A stretch of 64,000 nt of DNA from positions 3,752,501-3,816,500 of the forward strand of contig NZ_CP079095.1 in the NCBI RefSeq assembly GCF_019285515.1, given 5' to 3'. Source of the stretch: Methylococcus sp. Mc7 (GTDB lineage Bacteria; Pseudomonadota; Gammaproteobacteria; Methylococcales; Methylococcaceae). Below are positions 26,995-36,656 of the stretch, in pieces. The notes under the pieces are model-generated. The model did no database searches. It was given only the letters and a program-made list of their open reading frames with translations, and was not told the DNA's origin. Made by a program: the position numbers and the translations under genes. The stretch's first letter is position 1; every line of letters begins with the position of its first letter.

Positions 26995-29262
26995 TCACTT
27001 TCCCTTTTCAACTCCTGGCTCGCGGTATGCATCAGGCAATGGTCCATTCTGAACCCGCAGCATGCCGCCCGGCGGCGCCTTGATGGGCTCCTTGACCTGA
27101 TTGAAGACATTGCCATGCTCCAGCAGGCCGACCACGCCGGCATCTATCTGCAAACCCACATCGGCGTTTTCGACGAGGTTGTTCTCCAGGATCACGTCGC
27201 GGGTACCCGGCGTGGCTCGGTTGCCACCGCCTGTGATCTGCAGGTGGGCATTGGAATAAAGATGGTTGCGCCGATGCACGGCGGCCAGCGCCAGCGGTGC
27301 GGTGTTGGGTGGCCTTTGTAAGCCGAGGGTGCCCAAAAATGCCTCCCCCGAGAACTGAGACTCATTGGCCCCGCCCCGGTAAACATTGCCTTCCAGAATC
27401 TCGTTATCCAGGAATTGGCAGTACCAGCTCGGCTGATAGTGATGGTACCAGCGACCGGAATTGTAAAAGCCCCCGGTACGGCTAGAGCGATTGCCGAAAG
27501 CCATATGATTGACAGAGGTCCCGTAGTATTGCAGCGCAACCGAAGCGTCCGTGAATTCGTTGTCCACGAACAGATAATTCTGCTGCATCGGAGTGACGGT
27601 CAGGATGGAATTTTCGTCCGGATTCACCTTCCACGGGCGATCCAGATACAAGGAATCCCCAACAAAGCGACCGACTCGAGCAAACTGCCCCATGCCCTTG
27701 CCACCCAGGATAAAGACCCCGGCGCCCTTCCAGCCGCCGGCGCGATCGCGCTTGCCGGTGGGCTCGACGGCGAACGCAAAGGCATTGGCTTTGACATCTT
27801 TTACCGGCCCATAGTACAAGCCGCCTCCAGCGTCGGAGGTCATCGCCTCGCGGTCCCAACCGTGCATCAGGCTGAGTTTGTTGCGGGCGAAGAAGACATT
27901 TTGCGAATAAGGCGTACCGCCGAGATTGTTGATGCCCCCGCCTGTGGACATGAGATCGGCCCCGGTGATCTGGTTGTCCTCGAAGATCAGTCCGTTCACT
28001 CCCGACAGGCAATACCACCCCCAGCGGCCGTTGTAAAAATGGTTGTTGGCCACGTAGGCGCCTTTCGGCTTGAAAAGATACAGCGCGCGTCCTGAGCCAT
28101 ACAGATCATTGTCGGTGATCACCAGATTTTCGCCGCCCAACCGGAGCGTGTCACCGCCGCCGGTAGAGAGTTTCAGGCTTTCCCTGAAGCGCTGATCGAC
28201 TTGTTCCGGCTTGAGATGGCCGCGGTAGTTATCGGCGCGCACCGTCACCCGCTGGATGCGCACGTGGCCCGGTTCGCCGGCGGGCGTGGTTTGCAAATCG
28301 CCGGCGATCAGATGCGTATAGCGGGAGGCATAAAGGGTCAGATCCTCCAGAGCAAAATGGTTACTGCCCTGAATCAATGCCGTGGGCGGCTGCTCCAGGT
28401 CTGGCCAAAGCAGATTGACCCAGTCCCGGCGCTCCCCGCGCAGGGTCACGAAACGGGGCAGCACCAGGGCTTGCGTCAACTGATAGCGGCCGCGGGGAAA
28501 GTACACCACGCCGCCGCCCGTATTGCCCGCGGCCTTCACTGCCGCGAGCACCGCCTGGGTATCATCGGCGGAACCAGCACCGGTCGCCCCGAAATCGCGG
28601 ACGTTGAACTGCCGATCCGGCCAATGTTCAGGAGCCTGGATCTCCAACCGTCCCGCTGGAGTCCAGGCGGTGCCGTCGCCCGCGCCGCTGTGCAGATGAA
28701 GATCGTAAGCGCCTGGCTTCATATCGGCCGGCACCTCGAACCTTGCCTCCCACGGACTGGACGACACCGCCCCAAGCCGCCGAGAAGTCTTGTCTGACAC
28801 GGAGGTCAAAAGCAGAGCCGCGGAAGCCGGTGCCAGGCCGATGCAACGGCCGAAAACCCGAATCCAACCACCCGGCGCGGCGCGCACGCCCTGATCGCCC
28901 TGTGCCCAGTAGAACGTGGGGGCATTGAGCAGACCGATCACCGCATCGCCCCCTTGGGCGATCCGGACGGCATAAACGCCTTCTTTGAATTCTGCCGGAA
29001 TGATGAACTTGACCGATTGATCCGATGCCTGCAGCGGTTCGACGCTCACGCCGGTCCCGGTGTGTTGGAGGCTGGCCGGTGCGCTGCCAGAATCATCATT
29101 CAGGCGCGTCAACTCGATCTTGGGGCGCTCGCCGAAACCGTCGCCCACTAACAACGCGGCCTCGCCGGGCCTCACCGGGTCGCTGCCCCAGAAAATCTGA
29201 AGGGCACCGACGGCTGGTGCGCCCAGCAGGGAAAGGGCAAACAACAGGCTATATTTGAGCAT
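26995..29262 (-). CDS. Secreted right-handed beta-helix protein, pectate-lyase/GH28-related
   Basis: A 755-residue exported protein. A signal peptide (LLFALSLLGAPAVGA) is followed by two Ig-like regions (about residues 25-220). A Pectate_lyase_3-type opening then follows: FNVRDFGATGAGSADDTQAV, VVYFPRGRYQLTQAL. A long series of parallel beta-helix coils comes next (ENLVITDNDLYGSGRAL, LIFEDNQITGAD). Such proteins in EPS clusters usually cleave or modify the secreted polysaccharide, acting in the periplasm or outside the cell. The RBS AGGAGAGA precedes the ATG. It is a strong candidate for polymer trimming or turnover. Confidence 0.8.
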   Translation of the reverse strand: MLKYSLLFALSLLGAPAVGALQIFWGSDPVRPGEAALLVGDGFGERPKIELTRLNDDSGSAPASLQHTGTGVSVEPLQASDQSVKFIIPAEFKEGVYAVRIAQGGDAVIGLLNAPTFYWAQGDQGVRAAPGGWIRVFGRCIGLAPASAALLLTSVSDKTSRRLGAVSSSPWEARFEVPADMKPGAYDLHLHSGAGDGTAWTPAGRLEIQAPEHWPDRQFNVRDFGATGAGSADDTQAVLAAVKAAGNTGGGVVYFPRGRYQLTQALVLPRFVTLRGERRDWVNLLWPDLEQPPTALIQGSNHFALEDLTLYASRYTHLIAGDLQTTPAGEPGHVRIQRVTVRADNYRGHLKPEQVDQRFRESLKLSTGGGDTLRLGGENLVITDNDLYGSGRALYLFKPKGAYVANNHFYNGRWGWYCLSGVNGLIFEDNQITGADLMSTGGGINNLGGTPYSQNVFFARNKLSLMHGWDREAMTSDAGGGLYYGPVKDVKANAFAFAVEPTGKRDRAGGWKGAGVFILGGKGMGQFARVGRFVGDSLYLDRPWKVNPDENSILTVTPMQQNYLFVDNEFTDASVALQYYGTSVNHMAFGNRSSRTGGFYNSGRWYHHYQPSWYCQFLDNEILEGNVYRGGANESQFSGEAFLGTLGLQRPPNTAPLALAAVHRRNHLYSNAHLQITGGGNRATPGTRDVILENNLVENADVGLQIDAGVVGLLEHGNVFNQVKEPIKAPPGGMLRVQNGPLPDAYREPGVEKGK

Positions 29263-29327
29263 GACGGATCTCTCCTATATCTAATGCAGAAGCTGGCCTC
29301 GATGCAGCGCCATCAAGGCCGCTTGCT

Positions 29328-30221
29328 TCAAAGCCTCATTCCCAACACCGCCTCGATCGCTTCCACCACCGAACATCCCCTCCGGGCCATGCAACGCTCG
29401 ACTTCCGAGACCTTAGCGTCCACCAGATACCGGTACCAGAAACCCTGCAAAACGTGGAACGCCGCGCCCGCCTGCCCGTCCAGAAACCCCAGCCGCAGCA
29501 CGTAGCGGTAGAAGAAATAGACGAAGGCCCGCATACCGCCCGGAAGCCGGGCGTAGATCACCTCCTTCACCCACCGTTTCACTCCCGCCTGGCTGCCGCG
29601 CAGGCTGGCGACGGTATCATGAGGAATGAAGCCATATTTGAGGTTAAGCAAATCCACGGCCTCGCGGCTGGCGTAGTGATTGTGCTTGTCGGTCCACCAA
29701 GTGAGCGGATTGAGATTGTCGTCGATCAACTCACCCTTGAAATCCACCGTCGCTCCGGCCACCTTGATGTGCTCATCCATCCAGCGGTTCTCACACTCTC
29801 CGCGCCCATGGCGGAACAGCCGCAACACCTTCACCGGAAAGACTCCTCCCCAGCGGATCGGCCGGCCCTGAAACGTCATCCGCCGGCCAAAGTTCACTCC
29901 GTCGATCTCCGGCCCAAGCTCCGGCAGGCGCGCGCGGATCTCCGCCGCCAGTTCCGCTGTCAACACCTCATCGGCATCGATGCGCAACACCCAGTCGGTA
30001 TCGGGATCAAGTTGCGTCAAAGCCCAATTGAACTGCGTGGCATGGTTCACCCACGGCCGCTGGATGACCCGCGCGCCATGCGCCTTCGCAATCGGCAGCG
30101 TCGTGTCGGTGGAAAAACAATCGGCCACCACGATCCGGTCCGCCACCCCTTGCAGGCTATCGATGCAGCGGGCCAGATGTATTTCTTCGTTATGGGTGAG
30201 GATGATAGCGGTGAGGTTCAT
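29328..30221 (-). CDS. Family 2 glycosyltransferase
   Basis: A 297-residue GT2 enzyme. Key motifs are IILTHNEEIHLARCIDSL, VVADCFSTDTT, WVLRIDADEVL (the metal-binding Asp residues) and RWMDEHIKV. It resembles the LPS/EPS GT2 group related to WaaE/KdtX-like proteins. It adds one sugar during assembly of the repeat unit at the inner membrane. It lies between the beta-helix protein and a methyltransferase gene on the same strand. Confidence 0.87.
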   Translation of the reverse strand: MNLTAIILTHNEEIHLARCIDSLQGVADRIVVADCFSTDTTLPIAKAHGARVIQRPWVNHATQFNWALTQLDPDTDWVLRIDADEVLTAELAAEIRARLPELGPEIDGVNFGRRMTFQGRPIRWGGVFPVKVLRLFRHGRGECENRWMDEHIKVAGATVDFKGELIDDNLNPLTWWTDKHNHYASREAVDLLNLKYGFIPHDTVASLRGSQAGVKRWVKEVIYARLPGGMRAFVYFFYRYVLRLGFLDGQAGAAFHVLQGFWYRYLVDAKVSEVERCMARRGCSVVEAIEAVLGMRL

Positions 30222-30317
30222 GAACGGTTGAACAGGTTGTTGCCGGAATCACCAAAGTGCTTGCAGCAAGCAGGGTTGACAACCTGCCCACCCGACGCAG
30301 CGATGTCCGGACTCGCG

Positions 30318-30949
30318 TCAAGGTTTCCGGGCGATGGCGATCATGGACTTGGCCAATACCGGCACCCGGCCCACCCGCTCGAAGCGGATGTCTCGAAAGC
30401 CCGCCTCTTCCAGCAAGGTGGAGAGCGTCTTCATCGACCAGAATTTGATATGGCCATGATCCCACAGGGCAGTGAAATGCGCATCCATCTTCCCGCTGAG
30501 CGCCAGGGCGAGGTTCTTCCAGTAGCCGTGGTACGGGGTGGAAACGATAGCCTTCCCCCCCCTTTTCACCATCGAAAACAGGGTGGCGGCATACTGACGG
30601 GGAAATAGACATGCTCGACCACCTCCAGACTGAGGACAACCGGGAAGCGGCCGTAGCTTGTGGCCAGATCGTCATAGGCTGAACCAGGATAGAGCTTGAT
30701 TTCCGGATAAGCCGTATTGGCCGCGACGATGCCTTCGGCGGAGGGATCGACCCCGGTTACCTCCCAGCCGCGCCGGGTCAGCTCGTGCGCGACCGAGCCG
30801 TTGCCGCAGCCCAGTTCGAACAACCGCCGCTGATCCGACGGCAAAGCCAGCCCGTCCAGTAGGTGGAGCACGGTGGGCAGCAGATAATCGTGGGAGTGGT
30901 TCAAGCCGGCATCCGCGTAGCGGTAGCCGGAAATCTCGGTAGTGTGCAT
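30318..30949 (-). pseudogene. Class I SAM methyltransferase, frameshifted
   Basis: The N-terminal part (30566-30949) has the SAM-binding motif FELGCGNGSVAHEL and VTGVDPSAEGI, and then ends early. The C-terminal part (30318-30572) continues in another frame: MVKRGGKAIVSTPYHGYWKN, then FWSMKTLSTLLEEAGF. Adding one C to the four-C run (30599-30602 on the complementary strand) joins them as EHVYFPRQYAATLF. The protein would be an Ubi/O-antigen-type sugar or lipid methyltransferase of about 210 residues. It may be a true mutation or a base-calling error. Confidence 0.75.
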
Positions 30950-31575
30950 CAGTGGCAGCGCTCCTGGTTGAGGCGAGAGACTGCTCCCTGTTCGCCGAGG
31001 TAAGGGGGTGTGGATCGGGACAGCAAACCGTGATCTTCAAACAGGCGCGGTTTTACCGGTTCGGCCGGGTTGCCCGCCGCAACCATCCAAGGTTCGATGT
31101 CGCGAAATACGCTGGAGCGGGCAGTAATGACCGCACCATCGCCGATGGTGACACTTGGGGCTACAAAAACGTCAGCGGTGACCCAAACCCGCTCTCCTAG
31201 GGTGATCGGCGCGGTAATCAGCGGCATAGCAGGGTCCGTGTAATCGTGGCTGGCGGTGCAGAGGAAGCTGTATTGGCTGACCGTGGTATGCGCACCCAAT
31301 TTGATCCGATCCACACAATAGCAATCCACATGGTGGCTTAAACAACTATGATCGCCCATTTCCAGATTCCAGGGAGCCCAGACCTTGGCCGAGGGATAAG
31401 GGTGAGCGCCACGTCCGATTTTCGCACCGAACAAACGCAGTAAAAACCGCCGCCAACCATGCAAAGGCACGGGGCTGGGGCGGTAGAGCAGCAACCAGAC
31501 CAGGCTCCATAGCACGCGGGCGAGTTTGTTGCCGATAGACAAATCCCGTGATCGAAAAGCGGATCGTGCAGTCAT
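30949..31575 (-). CDS. wcaF: WcaF-type colanic acid acetyltransferase
   Basis: A 208-residue left-handed beta-helix acyltransferase. After a short hydrophobic N-terminus (VLWSLVWLLLY), hexapeptide repeats run from about residue 50 (AKIGRGAHPYPSAKVWAPW, DRIKLGAHTTVSQYSFL). The catalytic His region is ASHDYTDPAMPLI, and GERVWVTADVFVAPSVTIGD follows. It matches the putative colanic acid acetyltransferase WcaF group, which O-acetylates EPS sugars using acetyl-CoA. Its end overlaps the following methyltransferase gene. Confidence 0.83.
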   Translation of the reverse strand: MTARSAFRSRDLSIGNKLARVLWSLVWLLLYRPSPVPLHGWRRFLLRLFGAKIGRGAHPYPSAKVWAPWNLEMGDHSCLSHHVDCYCVDRIKLGAHTTVSQYSFLCTASHDYTDPAMPLITAPITLGERVWVTADVFVAPSVTIGDGAVITARSSVFRDIEPWMVAAGNPAEPVKPRLFEDHGLLSRSTPPYLGEQGAVSRLNQERCH

Positions 31576-31877
31576 AGTTCCCGTCCTAATACCCGGAAAG
31601 CCGGCGCGGCGCGCAGGCGGGTTTCGACGTACCCCAGGTCACGCACGAAGAGCGTATTGCCAACACTGGGGTTCCAAGACAGTGGCATCAAGGTGCGCTC
31701 GAAAGGACGATAGGCACAGGCGGTGAAGCCCAGATCCCGCAATTGCCGCCGGATAGCAACTTCGTCGAAGTCATAATATAGATACTCCATACTGTAACGA
31801 CACATAGGGCGGACTATTAGGCATTTCTTGCCTTGGCTCCGGCAAGACAGCCCACTGAATTCCGACTGCCACTGCAA
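31572..31877 (-). pseudogene. C-terminal remnant of an unrecognised EPS-cluster gene
   Basis: An open frame ends at 31572 with MEYLYYDFDEVAIRRQLRDL and later FVRDLGYVETRLRAAP. Upstream, the frame continues as RHDYLGLRGGVPDSLQWQSE to a stop near 31945, without a good start. A better-looking beginning (MMYFNTLHI) lies in another frame, so a frameshift is likely. The sequence looks protein-like, but I cannot name the family; the final part vaguely resembles the end of a class I methyltransferase. It fills the gap between a GT4 gene and wcaF. Confidence 0.35.
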
Positions 31878-31969
31878 TGAATCCGGTACCCCTCCGCGCA
31901 GGCCCAGATAGTCGTGTCGCCGCTCCCGAAATATGCAGGGTATTAAAATACATCAAATAAGGCTCCGCA

Positions 31970-33142
31970 TTAATCCAATTGAATAAGATCTGGCCTCGTC
32001 CCCTGCCCTATCACCCAGAGATAAACCTCGATCATCTGCCCAGCGATATCCTCCCAATTGTAGCGTCGCACATAATCTCGACCACGCGCGCCCATCGCCC
32101 GTCGTTCCTCATCCGTTAACGCCAGCGCTTCCCGCAGCGTAGCGACGAGCGGCGCCACACCGATATCTATCCACCAGCCGCAGCCATAAACGGGCAAATC
32201 ATTCCACGGCGCGCCTTTCGTGGTGATAACCGGCACACCGTGCGCCAACGCCTCAGCCACAACCACGCCAAAATTCTCCGAAAAAGTAGGCAAAACGAAA
32301 ACATCCGCGCTGTTGTAAAGCGCCGATTTATCCGCGCCGTCTACTTCACCCACATAATCCAGCGACGCCGCTACGCCCAGTTCACCAGCCAGAGTGATCA
32401 CTTCGGCCAGATGTCCGCCTTCGTCCGGCCCGGCAATGCGTAATCGCCAATCCGTCGGTTGGATTTGCGACCACGCGCTAACCAAATTCACTAACCCCTT
32501 TATTGGATGGACGCGCGATAGGAACAACACCGTATGCTCTTTCTGAAAGGTTTGGTTAATACGAGCGTTATTAGCCGACGGAGTTACCAAACCAACCCCA
32601 TTTGGGATCACTGCGATAGGGTTGCGAAAACCCAATTTACGGATATTTTCGTACTCCTGAGTAGAAGTTGCTATCAGCACCTTCGCTGTCTCGAGATCGC
32701 GTCTTTGAAACAGCAACGTAGCTAGGCGCTTTTTCCATGCCTTGTATTCGAGTGCCCATGGCTCCAACATTCCGCGGGTTTGAATGATCAGTGGAATGCC
32801 ATGCTTGCGGGCAAACCTGGTGCTCCAATGATTCACCAGATGCCAAATCCCATGGCTGTGAACGAGCGCGGGTAACTCTTTATACAGCGTAGTATTAAGC
32901 CGTCGCTGTATCGGTCGCCCAAGTTGCAGCGCCAATCCTGAACGTGATTCCACCACGCGCCGAATTACGCCAGGTTCGACAGACGGTACGGAAACTCCAC
33001 CCTTCAATCCTTGACTCAACAGCGTAATATCAAATTCAGAACGTTTGCTCAGAGCATCACAAAGCTGCACGACGGTTCGCGACGGACCGCCGCCCTTAGG
33101 ATGCAGACCAGGTACCACGTGAAGAGCAGACATCATAGCCAT
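31970..33142 (-). CDS. Family 4 glycosyltransferase (GT-B)
   Basis: A glycosyltransferase of about 390 residues beginning MAMMSALHVVPGLHPKGGGP. The GPSRTVV loop, HSHGIWHL, PNGV, and the C-terminal E-x7-E region (FSENFGVVVAEALAHGVPVI) are GT4 hallmarks. The ATG at 33142 has AGGAG about 13 nt upstream; ATGs at 33136 and 33133 are alternatives. A longer reading from 33244 is not family-like. It probably adds a hexose to the EPS repeat unit. Confidence 0.87.
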   Translation of the reverse strand: MAMMSALHVVPGLHPKGGGPSRTVVQLCDALSKRSEFDITLLSQGLKGGVSVPSVEPGVIRRVVESRSGLALQLGRPIQRRLNTTLYKELPALVHSHGIWHLVNHWSTRFARKHGIPLIIQTRGMLEPWALEYKAWKKRLATLLFQRRDLETAKVLIATSTQEYENIRKLGFRNPIAVIPNGVGLVTPSANNARINQTFQKEHTVLFLSRVHPIKGLVNLVSAWSQIQPTDWRLRIAGPDEGGHLAEVITLAGELGVAASLDYVGEVDGADKSALYNSADVFVLPTFSENFGVVVAEALAHGVPVITTKGAPWNDLPVYGCGWWIDIGVAPLVATLREALALTDEERRAMGARGRDYVRRYNWEDIAGQMIEVYLWVIGQGTRPDLIQLD

Positions 33143-33311
33143 AAACGCAGACCATCTCCTGAATTCAAGCACTCCATCATCAAGCCCAGATGCCGCGCTT
33201 CCGTACCAAATTCCAGTGTGATACCGAAGGTCCATGCCAACCAATTATACGGCTTTCGGATCTGGTGCATGCCTATGTCCGCCACACTTTCTTTGCCAGT
33301 CGTATCAGCAG

Positions 33312-34715
33312 TTAGTCCCAACGATTCGATAGCCCGATTTTGCCCTTCATCACCGCCAAGTTAGGAGAGAGAGCCACCTGTTCCAGCCGTAGGGTGTAAT
33401 CTACTTGTGCCTGACTGTAGTAAGCACGCCCCGTAGATGCACCGAATAGAAAAAAAAGCGCAATCATCTGAAGATAATTTCCAAAAACGACGTGAGTAAA
33501 CCCCCAACCACACATGCTTAATGTGAACAACATTGGAGCCATATGCACGACACGATCCTTAACCTGCGCCGCCCTCAAAACCCTTTTATATGATGTTTTT
33601 ATAATATGAGCCAACGCCATAATGTATAAGAGCAGACCAAACAAGCCCGTTTCTCCTTCTATTGCAAGCCACGTGTTTTCACCCGCCCCCCCCCCACCAA
33701 ATTGAGACATATAGTCGTAGTAGGTATCGCCGCCGAACGCCTGACTGCCGAACGAGAAGAAGCCCAAACCTTGACCTAAAAAAACATATCTACTAAAACC
33801 GATATACCATACTCCGCCTTGCTCATCAATCCGCGCAAGACCATCATCAAACCCAGATATAAATCTACTTGCAACTACATCTCTAAGGTCGGATGAAATA
33901 ACTAGCGCAACCACCCATAACGCGAACAACAACAAGAGGATCTTTAACACTACTTTTATTGTTCCAGAAAAAATAAAAGCTAGCAAGACGGACAGACAGA
34001 GAAATACCAATGCAGCACGTTGACCACTAACAAAAATTAGACAAATGCTCACCAACGCTAACAATATCTCTCCCGCCGAACTTTTTTTTAGCGCCACTGG
34101 CAAACAAAAAAATAAACCGAGGAAAAATGAATATTGACCTAAACGCCCCGTATGCATGAAGATCGACGTAGGCCTAAAAAGCCAATCCAACGAACCTACT
34201 TTGCTCGAATAATCGCCACGCCCGCCAAACTCAACTCCGGCATCATCTGGCAATTGATTAATTGGCGAAGATACGCCAGCATCTATCTGAATCACGGCAA
34301 TTGTTATTATGATTACGAGCCAAACACCAAACACCGTTGAAGCCAGCGCTTCGGCATTGTCGCAATACCGATATATATTGTATCCTATAACATAGGAACA
34401 AAAACCCATCAATATCGGACGCACTCCCACCAAAATCAATCCAGGATGCTCTTGGGAAACCAGCAACGACATCATTCCAATAAGTACGTACAAATAGAAC
34501 AATAATAATATCCTGCTGTCAATATTAAAGACACCAAGCCGTGAGACAAATATCGCAACACAGATCAAAACAGCATCTGCTGTGTAATATATGAGATTCG
34601 AGTACAAAAAAAACCGCCTAATCACCTCAGACAACAGGTGCGATGACATTCCTATGGTAAATAACAACGCAAAAAAGCGATGGCGGCGTTGGTTCCGTAT
34701 TATTGGATTAAACAT
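33312..34715 (-). CDS. O-antigen polymerase/ligase-like membrane protein (Wzy-like)
   Basis: A 467-residue polytopic membrane protein with about ten hydrophobic segments (ADAVLICVAIFVSR, ILLLFYLYVLIGMMSLLVS, FFLGLFFCLPVAL). The long periplasmic loop near GGGGAGENTWLAIEGETG has the N-x-W-L-x-x-x-x-x-x-G signature seen in the Wzy/WaaL superfamily. It most likely polymerises lipid-linked repeat units in the periplasm together with the flippase at 37182. The lower GC content here and in the next gene is typical of Wzy genes. Confidence 0.78.
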   Translation of the reverse strand: MFNPIIRNQRRHRFFALLFTIGMSSHLLSEVIRRFFLYSNLIYYTADAVLICVAIFVSRLGVFNIDSRILLLFYLYVLIGMMSLLVSQEHPGLILVGVRPILMGFCSYVIGYNIYRYCDNAEALASTVFGVWLVIIITIAVIQIDAGVSSPINQLPDDAGVEFGGRGDYSSKVGSLDWLFRPTSIFMHTGRLGQYSFFLGLFFCLPVALKKSSAGEILLALVSICLIFVSGQRAALVFLCLSVLLAFIFSGTIKVVLKILLLLFALWVVALVISSDLRDVVASRFISGFDDGLARIDEQGGVWYIGFSRYVFLGQGLGFFSFGSQAFGGDTYYDYMSQFGGGGAGENTWLAIEGETGLFGLLLYIMALAHIIKTSYKRVLRAAQVKDRVVHMAPMLFTLSMCGWGFTHVVFGNYLQMIALFFLFGASTGRAYYSQAQVDYTLRLEQVALSPNLAVMKGKIGLSNRWD

Positions 34716-34731
34716 CTTATTGATAACTACA

Positions 34732-35892
34732 TCAGGCGCGTATAGCTCTTGCTATCCGGTGCCGCAGGCTTTCCTTCGACCAAAGCCTTGCAGCCAAAGC
34801 AACTGCCTCCTCGATAGCGGGTCTTCGCGAAGCATAAATCTCTCTGGCGTTCATTAACATAGTGATGAAAGAATTTACATCCTGAGGACAGATTGCTACT
34901 GCGGAATTTAACCAGCCCAACTCTCCTTTACCAACCCCCAACGGAGTCGACACTAATAACCGTCCACTCGCCACCCCTTCGAGCACTTTGAATGGAAATA
35001 CCCCTTTATTCACACAATGTGGATTGATGATAACATCAGTAATCCCCATGAGCTCCTTAAGTTCGAGGTCGGCCACGGAACCTCGGTAATCAACAATGTC
35101 CGGAAACGCTTGGGTATAGGCACTGAACTTGCGTTCCAAACTACCACTACCAGTCACAATGAAACGCAAGGGAAATTTACTTTTCTTTATTTCTTCCATC
35201 AATTGAAGCAGAAATCCCGCGCCTTTATCTACCTCAAGCCCGCCAAAATAACCTATCGTCAGTCGTCTACTATCTTGGAATGGCGGGTGTGTCGCTGCCA
35301 GCCCAATGACCCAATCTTCTAATACACCAGGCAAGAGTTCACTATTGATCAACCTCCTATCAAATTCGTGCTTTAGCATCTGATTAACCGCAAAACCATA
35401 ATCAACATTGCGCATATTGCACATAGAAAAAAACCAGTCAATGAACGGCTTTGGATTAAAACCTCGATTCCGCGCAAAATGCCAATCTTCAAATTCAAGA
35501 ATAAAACGGCTACCGAAGTGAGACTTCAAAAACCCGCCAATTCGTGACTCCATCGCATAGCCGTTATAACACCAAACCGTATCTGGGACACCAAAGCTAC
35601 TTATAATAGAATTAGATATAGCAGATACTCGCGCAAGGTTTATTAGATAACCAACCCTTCCTGGATTTGATGCACCAGGCGTTACAACGTCAATTAGGAT
35701 TCCGCCGCCCAAATCCAGTTTTGAATATGCGATTCGACGCTGGGGCGTTTGTATAGGTAAAGTGTTTAATAGCACTACGCGCTGACAGATGCCGGATAAA
35801 ATTTCTAGCAGTAATCTAATCTTTCTCGACGCACCATGAAAGCGAGTTACCCCGGACTTTTCGCCATTATAAGGCGCCACAAATAGCATCAT
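34732..35892 (-). CDS. GT-B fold glycosyltransferase (GT4-like)
   Basis: A 386-residue protein. It opens with MMLFVAPYNGEKSGVTRFHG. The C-terminal donor-binding half has LTIGYFGGLEVDKGAGFLL and the ADLELKELMGITDVIINPH, GVFPFKVLEGVASGRLLVST region, a recognisable GT-B nucleotide-sugar site with the conserved Glu. The N-terminal acceptor half is divergent, as usual. It ends 16 bp before the Wzy-like gene. Its GC content is lower than that of the flanking genes, suggesting separate acquisition. The first two codons are both ATG. Confidence 0.75.
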   Translation of the reverse strand: MMLFVAPYNGEKSGVTRFHGASRKIRLLLEILSGICQRVVLLNTLPIQTPQRRIAYSKLDLGGGILIDVVTPGASNPGRVGYLINLARVSAISNSIISSFGVPDTVWCYNGYAMESRIGGFLKSHFGSRFILEFEDWHFARNRGFNPKPFIDWFFSMCNMRNVDYGFAVNQMLKHEFDRRLINSELLPGVLEDWVIGLAATHPPFQDSRRLTIGYFGGLEVDKGAGFLLQLMEEIKKSKFPLRFIVTGSGSLERKFSAYTQAFPDIVDYRGSVADLELKELMGITDVIINPHCVNKGVFPFKVLEGVASGRLLVSTPLGVGKGELGWLNSAVAICPQDVNSFITMLMNAREIYASRRPAIEEAVALAARLWSKESLRHRIARAIRA

Positions 35893-36166
35893 TTGTTAAT
35901 AACCCGCTGTCAAATTGAGAGGATTGAGGATCGACCAGGATGTGCTTACGCAGGCCTTGGAGCTTTACGCGGAAAGTAGGCCGTAGGAAGTTCGCTTGCA
36001 TTTCGCCTCATGGGTAATTCACTGATCTAAAATGGCCGCATTGCAAGCGAATTTGAAGCGAAATACTTATCCTACATTGCTGATGAGCAATTGACACCCG
36101 CACCCGAAAGCCGACAACCTCAGAACGATTCTTCCCACTCCGTAACCCGGAGAACAACTATTCGCA
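35893..36166. other. Intergenic region inside the EPS cluster
   Basis: A 274-bp non-coding stretch between a glycosyltransferase and a small membrane protein gene. AT-rich patches near 36055-36075 could hold a promoter for the minus-strand genes, but no box stands out. I see no gene. Confidence 0.3.
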
Positions 36167-36589
36167 TCACCATGCTTTTCCCCCCACCCCTTGAGCACGG
36201 GCAAACAAGAAGGGACGCAACGGATGAAACCAGAGTACAGGGGCAAGAATCAGTACCACCCCACCAATATCAAACAATAACTGCTCTACAACGCCCCCTC
36301 TCCCCATCACCAGGTGTAAAAATAGACTTACGCCGATCGCTGTACCGGATGCGACCAGAGGCCCGATCGCCTCGGCCGGCAGGAGCAGGCGCCAGGACAG
36401 GCCGTGCTGCCAGTGAAAGGCCCCTATGATTGATGCCGATCCACTAGATAGCACCACAGCCATGCTACCGAGGCCCCATTTGCGCCATAACGCGGCCCGA
36501 GAAACAAACCCAATCCCGCATTCGCTAACCCCATCCAGAGCATCCAACCATCTCATGCCTCGTTTTCCGCTGCTACGCAAGCGCCGCAT
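36167..36589 (-). CDS. Hypothetical membrane protein
   Basis: About 140 residues from an ATG at 36589 (MRRLRSSGKRGMRWLDALDG). Three hydrophobic stretches are visible (WGLGSMAVVLSSGSASIIGAF, IGPLVASGTAIGVSLFLHL, LLFDIGGVVLILAPVLW). No family recognised. The reading frame stays open upstream to 36676, overlapping the acetyltransferase, so the start is uncertain. It may be a degraded part of a larger membrane protein, such as an extra flippase or polymerase segment. Confidence 0.45.
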   Translation of the reverse strand: MRRLRSSGKRGMRWLDALDGVSECGIGFVSRAALWRKWGLGSMAVVLSSGSASIIGAFHWQHGLSWRLLLPAEAIGPLVASGTAIGVSLFLHLVMGRGGVVEQLLFDIGGVVLILAPVLWFHPLRPFLFARAQGVGGKAW

Positions 36590-36656
36590 GGGATAATCCG
36601 GCGAATATGGCCACGGCGCCCTTCCCGCTGCGACAGGCCTCGTTCCACCCCTCCCA

